Source: Pseudomonadaceae bacterium UBA836
GTDB taxonomy: Bacteria; Pseudomonadota; Gammaproteobacteria; Pseudomonadales; Pseudomonadaceae
DNA: 7,261 nucleotides
NCBI GenBank assembly: GCA_002296055.1
Contig: DBHE01000054.1
Location: 1-7,261, forward strand
Direction of reading: 5' to 3'
Shown here: piece after piece, positions 6,784 to 7,261 of the stretch
Numbering within the stretch: position 1 is the first letter of the stretch
How the letters are laid out: the number at the start of each line of letters is the position of its first letter
Notes under the pieces: generated by a model
Database searches by the model: none
Seen by the model: the letters and a program-made list of their open reading frames with translations, nothing else
What the model was told of the DNA's origin: nothing
Program-made: the position numbers and the translations under genes

Positions 6784-7073
6784 GCACTTCAACTGCCTGG
6801 TCTCTGACCGCCTATACCCCGGATACCTGGACCCCGTTGGTACAGGTGCCTGCTGACGTGACAAGCATCATTGTCACTAATACAGACCTGCTTAATGACA
6901 AGCTGCTGCAGGTGCGTCTTGGTACCGCAGAGATAGCGGGTGCCCAACTGGTGCCTGCCGGTGACGCGCTCAAGCTGGACATCAAAGCGCTACCGGTCTC
7001 CGCAGCCAGCCAGCTGCAGATCAAAGCGGATGCCGCCGGGCTGCACTTTACTGCGGCGGGGCTTTCGCAATGA
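6780..7073 (+). CDS. Small beta-rich phage protein, probable fibre accessory
   Basis: This 97-residue protein starts at an ATG overlapping the fibre stop (ATGA). Only a weak G-rich site (GGGG at 6766-6769) precedes it, so translation probably depends on re-initiation after the fibre gene. The sequence is made of strand-like segments (VQVPADVTSIIVTN, KLLQVRLGT, LKLDIKAL, SQLQIKADAAG), consistent with one small beta-sandwich. There are no cysteines and no signal peptide. Small beta proteins of about 100 residues with a 'strand-vpa..tsi.v.n' opening are common among phage structural genes near fibres and capsids, often of unknown role. Its coupling to the fibre suggests it binds or caps the fibre, or is a tail decoration. 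That is inference. Its stop also overlaps the next start, putting it in the middle of a three-gene coupled set. Confidence 0.65.
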   Translation: MSTSTAWSLTAYTPDTWTPLVQVPADVTSIIVTNTDLLNDKLLQVRLGTAEIAGAQLVPAGDALKLDIKALPVSAASQLQIKADAAGLHFTAAGLSQ

Positions 7074-7261
7074 GTGCCTGGCAACCAATGTGGAGCCGGA
7101 TGCTTGATGCCAGCCCGATTGCTGACGCCATTGCGTTGGACCTGGACTACCGGAATGATCGTTACCGCGCGCTTGATAGCGGTATCTTGGTTGAGAAGCC
7201 GTGGGCGGACATTGTTAATAGCTACTCCGCACCTGCCGGGCGCACTTACTTTGACAGTTCG
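7070..7261 (+). CDS. Probable tail / receptor-binding protein, N-terminal part (3' partial)
   Basis: An ATG at 7070 overlaps the previous stop (ATGA), and the frame stays open for 64 codons to the right edge. A G-rich stretch (GGCGGGG, 7055-7061) precedes it. The visible part reads MSAWQPMWSRMLDASPIADA, then LDLDYRNDRYRALDSG, then KPWADIVNSYS and finally RTYFDSS. An opening 'LDLDF....Y....PLADLLTFTRAS.ATYFDS.G' is typical of a family of phage tail and fibre-tip proteins, many of which carry a lectin-like or carbohydrate-binding domain further on. This copy follows that layout, though the 'TFTRAS.AT' part reads NSYSAPAGRT here. The gene is therefore the best candidate in the window for host recognition, but the deciding domains lie beyond the edge. 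This is inferred from pattern memory over 64 residues. Confidence 0.6.
   Translation, partial: MSAWQPMWSRMLDASPIADAIALDLDYRNDRYRALDSGILVEKPWADIVNSYSAPAGRTYFDSS

Noticed and set aside
5899..6864. A 321-codon open frame on the - strand, antisense to the fibre gene
   Set aside because: It lies wholly opposite the fibre gene and the start of the next gene, both of which have recognisable modules or coupling. Long antisense frames are expected in GC-rich codon-biased DNA, and its translation shows no recognisable domain.
7033..7059. Inverted repeat CCGCCG / CGGCGG with a 15-base loop just before the start at 7070
   Set aside because: The stem is only 6 base pairs in GC-rich coding DNA and has no T-run, so it is not a terminator. 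It could cover the ribosome site of the next gene, but chance is at least as likely.
1..7261. Search for CRISPR arrays, tRNAs, diversity-generating retroelement template repeats, insertion sequences or defence genes
   Set aside because: No spaced direct repeats, cloverleaf-like segments, reverse transcriptase motifs, transposase motifs or terminal inverted repeats were visible by eye on either strand.

Overview
The window is a gapless stretch of a tailed-bacteriophage (or prophage) tail gene cluster. All nine genes, including one cut by each edge, lie on the + strand. Only about 33 bases between them are non-coding, and three junctions are 4-base ATGA overlaps. High GC, dense packing and the protein motifs suggest a siphovirus-type tail module of a high-GC gammaproteobacterial host, with Pseudomonas or a relative as the best guess. 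The host is inference: no host gene, integrase, attachment site or tRNA is visible. A phage-tail-like bacteriocin cluster cannot be excluded from this window alone.

Layout. Bases 2-238 are the C-terminus of what is probably the tape measure protein. Bases 242-748 encode a small protein in the slot where a distal-tail (Dit-like) protein is expected. Bases 752-2452 encode a large protein whose N-terminal and central parts look like a tail hub of the T4 gp27 / phage GpD type. Bases 2455-2841 encode a small Arg/Pro/Gly-rich protein with a disordered-looking centre. It is translationally coupled to 2838-4541, a large aromatic-rich protein that I do not recognise. Bases 4554-5225 encode a protein with the RGQEGT module seen in many phage tail-end proteins. 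Bases 5239-6783 encode a modular tail fibre. Bases 6780-7073 encode a small beta-rich accessory protein, and 7070-7261 is the start of a further tail or receptor-binding protein that runs off the window.

How they work together. The order tape measure, Dit-like protein, hub, tip proteins, fibre, fibre accessory proteins follows the usual assembly order at the host-facing end of a long non-contractile tail. The hub closes the tail tube, the unknown proteins probably build the tip or attach the fibre, and the last three genes probably supply host recognition. The fibre ends right after its shaft-type repeats without an evident tip domain, so receptor binding may lie in the coupled genes downstream.

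I found no CRISPR array, RNA gene, insertion sequence, defence gene, convincing promoter or terminator. Nothing here clearly forms a new biological system. The most interesting parts are the unrecognised 128/567-residue gene pair and the apparently split receptor-binding module.
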